The translations under genes were made by a program, and so were the position numbers. The notes under the pieces were generated by a model. That model had not been told where the DNA came from. It ran no database searches and saw nothing but the letters and a program-made list of their open reading frames with translations. A stretch of DNA of 64,000 nucleotides from Aplectana chamaeleonis (Eukaryota; Nematoda; Chromadorea; Rhabditida; Cosmocercidae), in NCBI GenBank assembly GCA_029168955.1, contig JAPDOI010000063.1, forward strand, positions 372,001-436,000, read 5' to 3'. This document shows, in pieces, positions 1 to 11,120 of this stretch (its first letter is position 1; every line of letters starts with the position of its first letter).

Positions 1-477
1 TTTTGGCAGCTTACGGTAGATTACGGTGGGTATACGGTAGTCTGGTCAAAGTCTCAGATTTGTCTCAAAGTTTCTATGTGGCGGTTATTTGGGGTGCTGA
101 ATACGAATTTGATGTCCATTTGTCGATTATCGGATTACTGAGGTAAGTTTTGCCTCCTAAATGGCATGTTACCTACCGTAACCTACAGTAAACCTTGAAA
201 TTTGGGCAAACAAACCCCAGATTCATGTTCAACACCCCAGATTACACCTACACACATGTTTTTAGCAAAATCAGGAGAAAAATTTAAAAACACCCTAAAA
301 ATTCCATGGGGGTAGGTAACCCTTACCTTGCCGCGAAGCTTTAAAAAACGCTCATAACTTTTTTCAGAGTGGGTCTAGGCAGCTGCGATGGTCATATTCG
401 GACTTTTCGTCCAAAAATGGTTCTACAAAAGTACATTTCATTTGGAATGGTCACTATGACTTATTGTGGTTCCCTTG
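1..477 (-). mobile_element. Tc5-like MITE family A, copy 1 (cut by window edge)
   Basis: This is the reverse complement of the left half of the copy at 1460-2545. It contains the recurrent block of TACGGTAGRTTACGGT motifs, the phrase CTGAATACGAATTTGATGTC, and the terminal repeat with CTAGGCAGCTGCGATGG. It ends in GTGGTTCCCTTG followed by TTA and G, which matches half of a CTTAG target. It carries no coding sequence and the rest lies outside the window. Confidence 0.85.
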
Positions 478-480
478 TTA

Positions 481-1456
481 GGGGAAATGGAAACCTCATT
501 ACGCTGTGAGGTTGTTTAATTGCAGTTTTCTGCACTCTCCACATTCGCGATTAGGTCAGAACCGTAAAAATAAGCACATCCCTAGCCAGTTAAACGGGGC
601 CCCAACGGGACCATGTAGTATACTTTAGGCATTCGCGGAACCGGAGCACAATTCCCTGATGAAACAATGCGGCGGCATGTTCATCCTGTCAGGTGGCGAG
701 GGAAATTGAGCGTGAATAGAGCAAGAGCCGCGGACGAGCCACATAACCAAATTAGTCTGCTCAACCTACGCCCAAAACGACTGCCAAAATGGCCACATTC
801 AATTGAAACATTGCCTGAAGGAAAAACGCCACTGGAGAATATTCAACGAATTGCTATGCGGAAAATGTCCATCGGCCCAATTCAGGTGCAAATTGAAAAA
901 TGTCCGACTCTTATGCAGCTGGAAATGACCAATTGTCCCTGAATGGTTCCAGCAGCATTCACACAGCGGGTTACTTATTGCAGGGCACTCTCATGAGGCG
1001 AACAATGGGACCAACACGAAGAACTCTCAAAGGAGAACCTTTAGAACCTCTTACTGCAGCAATGATTTTCGATCTCCACGAGCCGCTCTGCTATTCAATG
1101 CAATAACCCTCATCACGGGCTGTGGGCAAGCCGTTTGGACACGGATTTTGAAAATGCATGTAATTTTCTGAACACGTCCAATTACTATGCAGTAGAAAAT
1201 ATTGTTTTGACAACAGGCCCCTGCCTGGTGGGTGGTGTTTACCGGTCGGTCAAAAGTCAAACTCTTTCCATAAACACATTTCAGAAATTACCTTCCTTGT
1301 AGAATCATATGGGGATAGTGGGCTACCACAAGGTCCTGGTTTGTCCGCAAAACGCTTGGCTTTGACCGCGGCCAACCATGGGTTTGATCAAGGTCTTGGA
1401 GGGAAGAGATCAGAGGAGAGTGTTCAAAAATTAGGACCATAGAAAGGGAAGAGTTC
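481..1456. other. Unannotated spacer
   Basis: I see no repeat shared with the rest of the window and no recognisable gene. A 91-codon frame at 667-942 (+) has no identifiable motif. It is followed by an overlapping frame at 900-1106, so it is not called as a gene. Confidence 0.5.
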
Positions 1457-1459
1457 TTA

Positions 1460-2545
1460 CAAGGGAACCACAATAAGTCATAGTGACCATTCCAAATGAA
1501 ATGTACTTTTCTAGAACCATTTTCGAACGAGAAGTCCGGATATGCCAATCGCAGCTGTCTAGAAGCACTCTGAAAAAAGTTATGAGCGTTTTTTAAAGCC
1601 TTGCGGCAAGGTAAGGGTACATGCCCCATGAAATTTTTAGCGTGTTTATAAATTTTTCTCCTGATGTTGCTAAAAACCTGTATGTAGGGGTAATCTGGGG
1701 TGCTGAGCACGAATCTGGGGCTTGCTTGCCCAAATTTTAAGGTTTACTGTAGGTTACGGTAGGTGACGTGCAATTTAGGAGGCAAAACCTACCTCAATTT
1801 TCCGATAATCGACAAATGGACATCAAAATCGTATTCAGCACCCCAAATAACCCCCACATAGAAACTTTGAGACGAATGTGAGACTTTGACCAAACTACCG
1901 TATACCCACCGTAATCTACGTAAGCTGCCGAAAATCGATAAACCGACATCAGATTCGTGTTCAGCACTCCAAATAATCCCCAGGGAAATAACTTGAGCAT
2001 ATTCTTTAGAAGCACTCCGGAAATCGTCAAAAGTCGCGATTTGCCATCAATTTCTCTCCCGATGGGAATCTGTGAACGAATACAGCCGAAAACTCCGGAA
2101 AATCGGTAAATGAACCTCAGATTCGTGATCAGCACCCCAAATAACCCCCCAGAGCGAATTTTTAGTCAAATCTGGGATATTTTTATTAAACGCTTCGAGA
2201 GCCCTCTAATTGGTATGAATAAACGCCCAACCGAAAATCCGTACAAATCCAGAACGCTGTTAGTCTGCGCAAAGTTTGGAAAATGTTCCTTCAACCTAAC
2301 TTTGCTTAGTGGGGTAGTTTTGGGCGCTGAACACGATTATGAGGTTCCTTTCCGGATTTTCGTAAAATTTATGCGCTTTTCGGAGGGTACAATAAGTACG
2401 AAAATCAGAGAAAAAATGCCTATAAATTCTTTCAGAGTGGGTCTAGGCAGCTGCGATGGGCATATTCGGACTTTTCGTCCGAAAATGATTCTAGAAAAGT
2501 ACATTTCATTTGAAATGGTCACTATGATTTATTGTGGTTCCCTTG
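1460..2545 (+). mobile_element. Tc5-like non-autonomous DNA transposon (family A, copy 2)
   Basis: This is a complete element of about 1.09 kb. It starts CAAGGGAACCACAATAAGTC and ends in the inverted form GTGGTTCCCTTG. The inverted similarity runs about 120 bp inward through AAAAGTCCGAATATGCCC-like sequence and CAGCTGCCTAGAC. It is flanked on both sides by TTA (1457-1459 and 2546-2548) with an outer C and G, so the empty target was CTTAG. A 3 bp TNA duplication inside CTNAG, with termini beginning CAAGGGAA, is the signature of the Tc4/Tc5 group of nematode transposons (established knowledge). The interior has no transposase. The frames at 1794-2135 (-) and 2110-2559 (+) lie within the repeat and recur in other copies with breaks, so they are not genes. 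Confidence 0.85.
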
Positions 2546-2564
2546 TTAGACACTCGTAATTGTT

Positions 2565-2750
2565 TTCCGCCAGACCGCTGTCGTTTGTGCTTGCCTCTGG
2601 GCGAGCGTCAGGTCTTTCGGGTGAAACAGAAGGAGTTTCGGAGAAAACAAGGCGTTAAAGAAAGCGCCGAATAGCGACGTATTGGGATAAGTGGCTGACT
2701 TTTCGGGTCAATACGAATTTGACCTCTAATACGGCAGCGGCCTGGCGGAA
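2565..2750. repeat. Short inverted-repeat element
   Basis: The left end TTCCGCCAGACCGCTGTCG pairs with the right end CGGCAGCGGCCTGGCGGAA. The arms are about 19 bp and enclose about 150 bp. No target duplication or coding content is visible. It is probably a small MITE abutting the family A copy. Confidence 0.5.
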
Positions 2751-3036
2751 CACAAGTACAAGTGTGTGAAATGTGAATCATCCAGCATACTAAGAGAGTT
2801 GTTTTGAAAAACTCGTTCCTTGAATCAAGTGAATATTTTCAGAAAAGTCATGTTTCTGAAAAGAATTTGGACGCAGACTCCGGATATGCATTCCTAGAGC
2901 TGGCCACGTTCACTCTGAACAAGGCGTTGCTACTAGCCCAATTGGTACACTCTTCATATGAACGTATGTGGAATTCATTTCAATCTGTCGATTCATTCTT
3001 TGTTTACAAGCCATTTAGTGTCGCCGTGTCACAGCA

Positions 3037-3192
3037 ATGGAAAAATTTGAATATCGTGCAGTGATGAAATTCTTATTTTTGGAAGGTGTAGCACCAAAAG
3101 AAATTCACTAACGAATATTAAAAGTGTATAATGATTGTTCACCTGCAATTAGAACAGTAGAAATATGGGTTGCTGATTTTGAATCTGGCAAA
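3037..3192 (+). pseudogene. mariner transposase, N-terminal fragment
   Basis: From the ATG the frame reads MEKFEYRAVMKFLFLEGVAP and then a TAA after EIH. In the same frame it continues RILKVYNDCSPAIRTVEIW and ends ADFESGK. This matches the N-terminal helix-turn-helix region of mariner-family transposases (the 'EGNAPKEIH-ERL-KVYGESSPS' type of pattern). The frame breaks at the junction with the inverted-repeat element that follows, so the DNA-binding domain alone survives with one nonsense codon. The catalytic DD34D domain is absent here. It is a dead remnant. Confidence 0.8.
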
Positions 3193-3584
3193 GCTGACGC
3201 TTTGCTAGATTTCGTCATCGATCGACAGCACAGCTGATATTCTGGGTGGAAGACAATTTTTCTTTTCTTTTTCACACTCGTTTCTGTTTTTTTTTTATTT
3301 CTGACTTTTTTAATATTGCGAGGAGTGCGGCACTTCTTAGTGCGTGCGAATAATTTTTCATTTGTTCGGTGTTGACAGTTTTTTTTTCGAAATTTTGTGA
3401 AAAAAAGAGTTGAAAAAAACGGCTCACTCCCTTCACGCACTGAGAAGCACCCCTACTCGCACTTTTAAAAGGGTCAGAAACAAAAACAAAGCAGAAACAA
3501 ACAAGGATAAATTACCAAAATCGTAACCAACCCAGAATTTCAGCTGTGCTGTCAATCGATGACGAAATCTGGCATAGCGTCAGG
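3193..3584. mobile_element. MITE with ~55 bp terminal inverted repeats
   Basis: The left arm contains GATTTCGTCATCGATCGACA and CAGCTGATATTCTGGGT. The right arm contains the inverse, CCCAGAATTTCAGCTGTGCT and GTCAATCGATGACGAAATC. An inner pair (GGCACTTCTTAGTGCGTG versus CACGCACTGAGAAGCAC) extends the fold. It sits exactly at the point where the mariner frame is lost, so it probably interrupted or captured it. No product is encoded. Confidence 0.7.
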
Positions 3585-3639
3585 TTTTCCACCGTATCGT
3601 TAGTGTGCCGACCGCAACCGCACCGTGGCCTTTTAACAA

Positions 3640-3960
3640 TGCGGTGAACCAAAGGCTGTACCTGTCACAACCTACATACAGTAAACCTCAGAATTTCCAC
3701 AAACGAGCTTTAGATTCGTTTTCGGCACCCTAATTGACCCATACATGCAAGTTTTGAGACAACACCGTTTTTTTTTCAAAGCACCCCAAACCTCACTTTA
3801 CCCTCATTTTTTGGAGAAGTTTGAAAAACACTTCTAAAAATCAGGGGGCGGATACTGCGCGATTTCAATATAGAGCCCCAAGAAATACTAACAATTTCAT
3901 TCGTTTTCGCAGATGCGTTTCACGCTCTAAACACATTCTTTTCCAGTAAAAATAGAACAG
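3640..3960. repeat. Family B repeat fragment
   Basis: It shares ATACTGCGC, GAGATACTAACGAT-like sequence and TTTTCGCAGATGCGTTT with the end of the family B copy near 38.05-38.17 kb, and AACCTACATACAGTAAACCTC with family A/B interiors. It lacks a clean CAAGGGAA terminus and is degraded. No gene. Confidence 0.6.
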
Positions 3961-4944
3961 TTCCTACACTGGACGACATTCGGAAACAGTTACACCTGAT
4001 TTCGGAGACAAATTTACATTGCTCCTTTACGAACGTCCAAAGAGCGAAGGTGGAGACAGCGAGAGAGTATAGAGGAATGGTAGAAGGAGCATACGCGCGC
4101 GCATACGCTCGCAATGGACTCGAGTGATTTTCAATCCGAAACAAGGGGTTTAGGTTAGATTAACATGGAAATATGTGGTACCCATAGACTGCAATTCACG
4201 ACTGGCAAACCATGGGCTACAGTTGGGTTTGCGGCGGAAATAGCACGCAATCTCTGAAGGTAAACTAACATTATCGTGAACACGACTTTTGAATGTAGAC
4301 CAAAAGGACAATAATAAGAGGGGAACAATGAAATCACAACTCTTTCAGTCAAGGTCACAATGTGAAGGGGCTCAGTAAGTCACTCAAGCGTTACGGAGTC
4401 TGATAATGATATCTAGGAGAAGGACATGAAGAGGAAGTCCGATGCTCACCATCTGTTCTTTCAAATGGAAACGAGCCTGTCTAAATGGATGAAAAAGTAG
4501 AAAAAACGTCTGGGAATACGGAAGTTTGCGCTGAGGTGCTCAGCTATCTCTCTGAGCAGTTGTTCTTCTACTCATAACTTTGGTCTATACGACGTCAAAA
4601 ACATGTGGCTCACACAAGATCTTATATTTCAAGTCAGAAAAATATAATGATTTGTTGAGAAAATGAAAACATAGAACGAATCCGAAAATGATGTGCTTGA
4701 ACGTACCGAGAATGCCGACTGCGAGGGCGTACATTGAGGCCTGGAGGGTGTGGCGCGGATTGTGGCTGAAGCGGGCCGGCCTGAAGCGGGTTCAATCTCG
4801 AGATTGAACGGCCGAAGAGACCACCACGTACACGGACGGCGTAACCTATAAACAACGACTGGAAAAGTTGCCAATGCAGACTAAGTGTGCAGAGAGAGAG
4901 CACCTGGAGGTCACGAAAGTAGTCTATAGAAATAATCACATCTT
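3961..4944. other. Unannotated spacer with an 18 bp palindrome
   Basis: No gene is recognised. A perfect palindrome, TTCAATCTCGAGATTGAA, sits at 4791-4808 in a GC-rich patch. The minus-strand frames at 4629-4939 overlap each other in two phases and look like chance. Confidence 0.4.
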
Positions 4945-5160
4945 ACTAGGGAACCTCGCATGGCCTACCCCACCATTTAAAAGATGATGAGCGTTTTCTG
5001 GTCAATTCTGGTCCGCTGTCTCCGGATCTGACATCGAACTTTTCAACGGACACCTCTGAACGAAGTTATAAGGGTTTTTGAAGCTTTGTGAAAAGGTAAG
5101 GGTACTATACTTGTTATCCGAAGATAATTTTTCGGATAATGGATCGATTCGGATAATGCC
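4945..5160. repeat. Degraded family A terminal fragment leading into the GGATAAT repeat
   Basis: GAACGAAGTTATAAGGGTTT and GAAGCTTTGTGAAAAGGTAA resemble the subterminal part of family A (TTATGAGCGTTTTT, AAGCTTCGCGGCAAGGTAAG). The end of this stretch switches to TTATCCGAAGATAATTTTTC, the left part of the GGATAAT-rich repeat. Confidence 0.45.
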
Positions 5161-5168
5161 GATCTTAA

Positions 5169-5740
5169 AGGCAGCGTACGCGCAAAAAACCGTGTCTATT
5201 TTTTTCACAATTTCGGGCAGGTAGGCCTGCCAGGTTGTGATATATCGCAAAGGGACCACCCAAAACGCTCAAATTCCTGAGAAAAAATCGTTCGGGAATC
5301 CTTGAGCATTCAGCTCCCTTTTTTCACGTCTGTCCGGTGTGTCTTGTGCAATGCACAAATTTCGAAAGTTTGGACGGCTGATTTGGTTTATCCTCATTAA
5401 CTTTTAAGTTCCACAATTCTTTTCGCCTTTCTGCTGTCAAAAGGTCTTCAAAAATAAGAAGCTTTAAATACACACATCCGAACTCGAGGATCCTTCGAAT
5501 AAAAGAATATAGAATTTTGGATTTCCGTTGCCTGCCGGAGCGCGTCGTGGCGCTTGTGTTCCTCGTGTTAGATGATCGACCGGGAAAACGCCTTTTCAGA
5601 CCACGGAGCAGTTTTCAAGAGCCTATAGCATTATTTTCACGCCACATTGAGGTCTCAAGCTTCGCCAACTATCTACACTTGGTTCAAACCTTGGATTGAG
5701 AAGAAAAACCCAGATGTGGTTTTCAGCGCGGACGCTGCCT
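5169..5740. mobile_element. TTAA-flanked MITE (AGGCAGCGTACGCGC termini)
   Basis: This element of about 570 bp starts AGGCAGCGTACGCGC and ends GCGCGGACGCTGCCT. It is flanked by TTAA on both sides (5165-5168 and 5741-5744). The surrounding repeat exists uninterrupted at 6355-6420, where GATAATGCCGATTTTAAATT runs straight into CCGGATATTGGTTCGATTC. That gives an empty site and fixes the duplication as TTAA. TTAA duplication is typical of piggyBac-type transposition (established). The AGGCA termini are not the canonical piggyBac CCC ends, so the superfamily is an inference. No transposase is encoded; the frame at 5517-5699 has no motif. Confidence 0.85.
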
Positions 5741-6490
5741 TTAAGTTAACCGGATATTGATTCGATACAGATAATGCGCTTTTTCAAGTTTTCGAATAAT
5801 GGATCGATTCAGATAATGCCATTTTTCAAATAATTCGGATACGGATATCCGGTCGGATAATTTCGGATAACTTCGAATATTTTCGGTACAAAGTTGAGGC
5901 AAAACGGTGAAAAATAAGCCAGGTAATCAAGACAAGCCTTTGAAAACATCCATAATTAAGCAAACAGTAGTACTTCATTGCATTTGCAGCATGTTCACAT
6001 ACGAACTTCAATCTTCATATATGCATATTAATAAAAATATTAAAACAAATCTTCAAAAAGTATGCAGAGCAATCATTTAAAAAAAACTTCTTTACTGAAT
6101 TACTAGACGCTTGGTCATGTCACTTGACCACGCCCGTTTTTCCCGCGCAGCAGCGACCCTTCCGATTTCGGAAAGAGGAGGAAAATCCTGGTTTGATGCA
6201 CTAAATAGAAGGTGGTACGGAAAATGTGCGTGACCTTGTGCAATTTAATCCAACTTCATTCAAAAATTATCCGATTTTATCCGAAAATTATTCGATTTTA
6301 TCCGAAATTTTACCCGAATTTTATCGGATTTTATCCGAATTTTCGACCCTTCGGATAATGGATCGATTCAGATAATGCCGATTTTAAATTTTCCGGATAT
6401 TGGTTCGATTCAGATAAAGCGTTTTTTCGAATTTTCGGATATCGCTTTATCCGAATCTCGAATATCCGTTCGGATATCCGAAAAGGAGTG
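5741..6490. repeat. GGATAAT-rich dispersed repeat
   Basis: Short motifs such as TTCGGATAATGGATCGATTC and AGATAATGCC recur in both orientations (TTATCCGAATTTT, TTTTATCCGA). They form an irregular low-complexity repeat that also covers 5105-5165 before the TTAA insertion. The stretch 6105-6250 contains CTTGACCACGCCCGTTTTT and CCGATTTCGGAAAGAGGA, resembling one arm of the foldback at 55.0-55.16 kb. No gene. Confidence 0.6.
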
Positions 6491-6499
6491 ATTCATATA

Positions 6500-7910
6500 C
6501 TGAGTATAAAAGGGTACCCACCAGCCAATTTTTATGGTGTTTGAAAAAAATTTCGGATTCGGTTCAAAACTTCCAACTGGGGGTTCGTCGGGGCGCTGAA
6601 CGCGAATCTGGGGTTTGTTTGTCACTAGACTTATGGTTAGTGTAGGTTACGGTAGGCATAATGCCTTTCAACTGCCTTTACCTACCTCAAAATTTCGAAA
6701 ATCGGAAAATGGACTTCAGGCCCGTGTTAGGCGTTCCAAATAACACCCATAGAGAAATTTTGAGCCAAATCCGAGACATTAACCAAGTTACCGTATACCC
6801 TCAATAACCTACCGTAATCTATCGAAAATCAATTAACGGATTGCAGATTTGTGTTTAGCACAGCAAATAGCCCCCAGAGCATCGACATGTGGATCGAATC
6901 TATACCGCGGGTGTGGTTAAGGAACAGTTCGGCTAGCACACGCGACGCGCGCTCATCGCCCTTGGGGCGCGTTAACCGAGGACCTCCAAAAAAAGTAGTC
7001 GTTGTTCCTTTGTAGCCGTCCTCCTTCATGACTTTTTGGATTTTATACATGTTTTTTTATAATGTGCTTTTTTAGATGTAATGTTTCTCATACCATCGTT
7101 TCAATGGAACTCGCACTTTTTATGCAAATTTTTTTGAAGTTCTTTTTGTTTTCTTGTTGGAGCGGAATAGGAGATGATGATATTGAATCCGACGCCGACC
7201 CTACGTCTGACACATCAACCTACATGAATAATATGCAAAAAAACGATGAAGGGGAACGGCTATAATGAAACAACAACAACTTTTTTGAATGCCCTCGGTT
7301 AACGCGCCCCAAGGACGATGAGCGCGCACAGTGTTTTAACGTCGTGCACGTTGTGTGTATCAGCCAAACTGCTCCTTAACCACACCCGCGGTTCGGAAAT
7401 CGGCAAAAGTCGCGATTGCCATCAAATCTTCCCCCGGATAGAAAGCTTTAAACGAATCAAGTCGAAAAGCTCCGAAAACCGTCAAATAGACCCCAGATTC
7501 GTGACCAGCGCCCCAAATAACCCATCTGGAAGGATTTTGAGTGAAATCTGCACCATTTTGTTTTGTAACGCTTTCAGAGGTATAAATAAGCGCCCAACCG
7601 AAAATCCGCACAAGTTCAAAACGCTTTCAGTCTGTGCAAAGTTTGGAATACGTGCCTTCAGCCAAAATTTGCTCAGGGGGGTAGTTTGGGTCGCTGAACA
7701 CATTCATGTGGCCCATTACCGGATTTTCCGAAGAATAATGCGAGTTTTTGATAGAAAAAAGGCGGGAAATACGAACTTTGGCAGGCTATAACATTTTTCG
7801 CAGATGTCCTTAGGGAAATCCGAGTTCAGATTCGAAGAGATCGTATCCGAGTTGACCAAGAAACATTCACAGTTTCTCAGAGCTCATACCTGACTAGCGG
7901 CGTTCCCTTG
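6500..7910. repeat. Rearranged family A/B copy, split by a nested MITE
   Basis: The left part carries GGCGCTGAACGCGAATCTGG and GTAGGTTACGGTAGG. The right part carries GATTCGTGACCAGCGCCCCA and ends GTTCCCTTG followed by TTAG, the family A terminus. The order of blocks is that of families A and B, but divergence is high and the left terminus is missing. The 157-codon frame at 7318-7791 crosses from the nested MITE into the repeat and is not a gene. Confidence 0.65.
6904..7392. mobile_element. Nested MITE with ACCGCGGGTGTGG termini
   Basis: Left and right ends are inverted copies over about 100 bp, including ACCGCGGGTGTGGTTAAGGA, GCGCTCATCG and TTGGGGCGCGTTAACCGAGG. It splits the family A/B repeat between AATCTAT and CGGAAATCGGCAAAAGTCGC, a junction continuous in other copies (for example near 45.43-45.48 kb). 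The interior is AT-rich. A 67-codon frame at 7062-7265 has no recognisable domain. Confidence 0.75.
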
Positions 7911-7956
7911 TTAGGCCTATCGCCGGTTTTCGATCCATTAAAAAATCAGTGAATGA

Positions 7957-8130
<174 letters not shown>

Positions 8131-8185
8131 TAATTCATTCATTCATTGATGAAATCGTTCGTTTATTCATTCAATCATTCGATGA

Positions 8186-8431
8186 AGCCTACGGGTCCGA
8201 TGTTTTCAAATTCAAAAAACAAGGGGAAATGAAGAGCTAGACTGTGAAAAAAACAGCGGCCGGCCCAGACTTCGAGCTCACAAAGAGGCGATCCTTGAGC
8301 TTCGTAAGCCATCTAGAATGGTCCGACAAACAGACATCGCAAAAAGTATGAGAATATTCTATCTCCGACTTTTCACTACTATCCGACTGATTTATCCAGG
8401 AGCTTCTGTAAATTCCAAGCTTGCACTATAG
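8186..8431 (+). pseudogene. Possible transposase-like DNA-binding fragment
   Basis: An ATG-less open frame of 81 codons contains RPRLRAHKEAILELRKPSRM followed by VRQTDIAKSMR. That arrangement resembles the first helix-turn-helix of Tc1/mariner/pogo-type transposases. It is a weak resemblance, no second domain follows, and the end of the frame (LIYPGASVNSKLAL) is unremarkable. It could be a chance frame. Confidence 0.2.
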
Positions 8432-10270
8432 TGTATCTTTCTGTAGTATGATTACATCACCTGAGAATCGTTTCTCTCTGAGAAATTTCAGCACCATCTG
8501 CTCTCATTTAGATTTTTGGCTTCGAATCCACCACACATGATACGCTACGGTGGACTTCAAAGATGTTTGTATAGTGGCCACTTTAAACTCGGATATGCCG
8601 ACTTACAATATGCAGCTTAGAGAAAAAAGTACGAATTAAGTAGGAAGGGTTTGGCGCAGCGTGTGAAGCATTTTAAAGGGGAGGGTGTGAGTTCAGAGGG
8701 GTGAGGAGAGTTTTCGACTGAAAAGAGGATCCAAAGTGAAGGCCACGCCGAATGATTTGGTAGGAAACAAGGGCAGTATATCGAATTTCAAACACAATCA
8801 TCCAATTTTTAATCCTAAATAAAAAATTGCATCGAGGAAATCTAAAAATAATAAAACAATCTATTTGCTGAATTGAGCCGAACTTCCAGATTTGTGCTCG
8901 AGTGCACGAAAGTGGTGGAGTCTGGGACCATTGAAGCACGTGGCTGATCCGCATTCTTGTGCACACCTCCTTTAGCGATCAATGCATGTTTTTACTGCTG
9001 AGGGACGAGAGTTGCATAGAAAGTGGCGTAAACTCGTACCTAGCCTCTTTTTTCATGTGCCCGAGCACTGATTTCGCTCGTAGCAAACAGACATCTTTTA
9101 TGACCAGCTCAAGTGTTAAATGTGTCACAAAAGCGTTAGAAAAAGGACACACTCCTCATTGTTTAACCAAGTGTTTACGATTAGTGTTTATTGGGGGAGC
9201 AGACATGTACTCTGCTACGTGCACTAGATGTTTTCGGAATCACACATCCGTCTTTGATCTAAATACGGAAACCAGTAGAAGTTCGGCTCTAAACATAGAC
9301 ACCAAAAATCTCTATTTCGGAGAAAAAGTGCTCGTTACCCTTACAACATGCTTCGGTTTCTAATGGAAGAGGTCCTTCCAGGTTCAGGATAAGTGGATTG
9401 TGAGTTCGGAAAGGTATACCAATAAGATGAATAGAGACGAGTTAGGTCGCATGTAGCAGGTTCTCTATTATAGAAAGAATGAACCAATAACAAAGTGGGC
9501 AAACGACTAGGTAAGCCTGATCCTGCTCCGATACGTTATCAAAACTATGAAGAAAAAAATTGGTCGTCTAGGGAGTAATCCATGGTCAGCCAGAAGCATG
9601 AGTAACCTTTCAAACAAAGACGCTCTACCTCCTGAGTTCATTTCTTCAAGCTAAGCGTAGCTGCGACATGGAGAAATTTTGCTAAGAAAGGGTGGGTACA
9701 GACAGGGAACCTGTGAGTGGACCTTGTCACAAAAAAAGGAAGATGAAAGCTCATAGCTTAGCCGAAGATCGAAGGAGGTCTAGCTAATTGAGAGATGATA
9801 GAAGTGCCCGACTTTTATAGAGCAACTCTTCCCCTTTCTGGGAACACCAAAACACATTGTCTGTAATTCACGTATACGTACTCAAGCTTGCAGAAGACTA
9901 CGAATACCGAACCACACCTCGGCGGGTAGGCGGGTAGATGGTAATCTGCGGTGCGATGGCCCTAGAGCCTTTACCAACAACTGTAATGGAATGACGCCAT
10001 ACCCATACACGGGGTGGACATCCCCACAGTTTAATACACACACCTTGCAATTCCGCCTTCCACAACTTTAAAACAAATATATCATCAAAGTTGGGACGGA
10101 CCTTGACCAGGCGCTTAACTGAAATATGTCTGACCCAGAACAACAGCCCCAGAATGCACCGTAGGGAATGCGCGGGAACACTATCCGGGGCTAGGAGAGG
10201 AGGTTGGCCTAGAAGACGCCGAGTTTAGTCGCGTGACGACGCGGAGGCTCCGCGTCGCTGCGTTTCAGAA
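8432..10270. other. Unannotated spacer
   Basis: No repeat shared with the window and no recognisable gene. A 134-codon frame at 8959-9363 (+) and a 97-codon frame at 8673-8966 (-) lack motifs and supporting splice context. A phrase near 8890-8925 (GTGCACGAAAGTGGTGGAG, then TCTGGGAC) recurs diverged near 55.88-55.92 kb and may mark an uncharacterised repeat. Confidence 0.4.
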
Positions 10271-10430
10271 CATTCGGCATGATTTCGCTGCAGGACCAAC
10301 GACGTGTTGACTTCGGAGCACGACTTCGAAGCACCTTCAGGAGTTGAGTCATGACGTTTGTACGACTCAATTCCTGAAGGTGCTCCAGAGTCAACACGTC
10401 GTTGGTCCTGCAGCGAAATCATGCTGAATG
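10271..10430. repeat. Hairpin element, ~70 bp arms
   Basis: CATTCGGCATGATTTCGCTG at the left is the inverse of CAGCGAAATCATGCTGAATG at the right. Pairing continues inward through AGGACCAACGACGTGTTGAC to GACTC. The loop is short and contains ATGACGTTTGTAC. Outer GTGACG-type sequence may extend the fold. The two 62-65 codon frames here lie in the arms and are spurious. Confidence 0.8.
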
Positions 10431-10832
10431 TGTGAGTCGTACAGACGTCACGACAACGCCCATCACTGACTAAGTCTTATTGGTATGCCCTCCCAGTGGG
10501 CTCGGAAATGCTCCTAATTTTTTTTTGAAAAACTGCCGAGAGCGTCCTATGGGCCCTTTTAGTGCAGGAACATCTTGAAAAATGTTGATAAGAATGTTGG
10601 ACGATTTCATCACTTTAAAACGTTTTGGAGAGGAGATTGAAAAACGTCGCCACCAGAAAATCGCAATGTTACATTCTTACAATGAAGAACCAAACGGAAA
10701 GTCAAAAGTGATTGAACATACACAAGGGCAACCCAGGGACTCCGGCAGCGGACCTTAGGCTCGAATTTGCCTCTGGATAAATAAAGAGCTATGAAGAGCG
10801 TACTGCGGAAAACCCTGTTGCAAGGACCTTAG

Positions 10833-11120
10833 AGGCAGTGGTCGCGATAAAATATGCTCGTTTTCTTTTCCTCGCTGAACCCTTTTCTGGGTTTAGAGTA
10901 CATCGTAGGACCTATAAGAGAAATTTCTAGCCTGGACTTTCTCGTCTTTTGATGGTGGACGAGCTCACTCCACATCATCGGCGTCGATGCTCTCTAACAT
11001 CAAGAGAATCAGCTGGCTTGAAATTGAATTTCAATCAATGAGCATTAACCTTCGGAATGACCTGCTCGAATACTTATGTATGTACTCATCTAGTCAAAAT
11101 AATTGACTGAAGTGCTTGCT
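10833..11120. mobile_element. TTAA-type MITE, fragment (AGGCAGTGGTCGCGA terminus)
   Basis: TTAG then AGGCAGTGGTCGCGAT gives the left end. The body (CCTATAAGAG, GATGGTGGACGAGCTCACTC, CAGCTGGCTTGAA, CATCTAGTCAA) recurs in inverse orientation at about 26.63-26.90 kb. The right end is not resolved. Confidence 0.6.

Noticed and set aside
2110..2559. 149-codon frame starting in family A
   Set aside because: It lies in a non-coding MITE. The equivalent frame is broken in the other family A copies, so there is no conserved protein.
4791..4808. Perfect palindrome as an operator or terminator
   Set aside because: No gene neighbours it and eukaryotic context makes a bacterial-type operator unlikely; kept only as a note.
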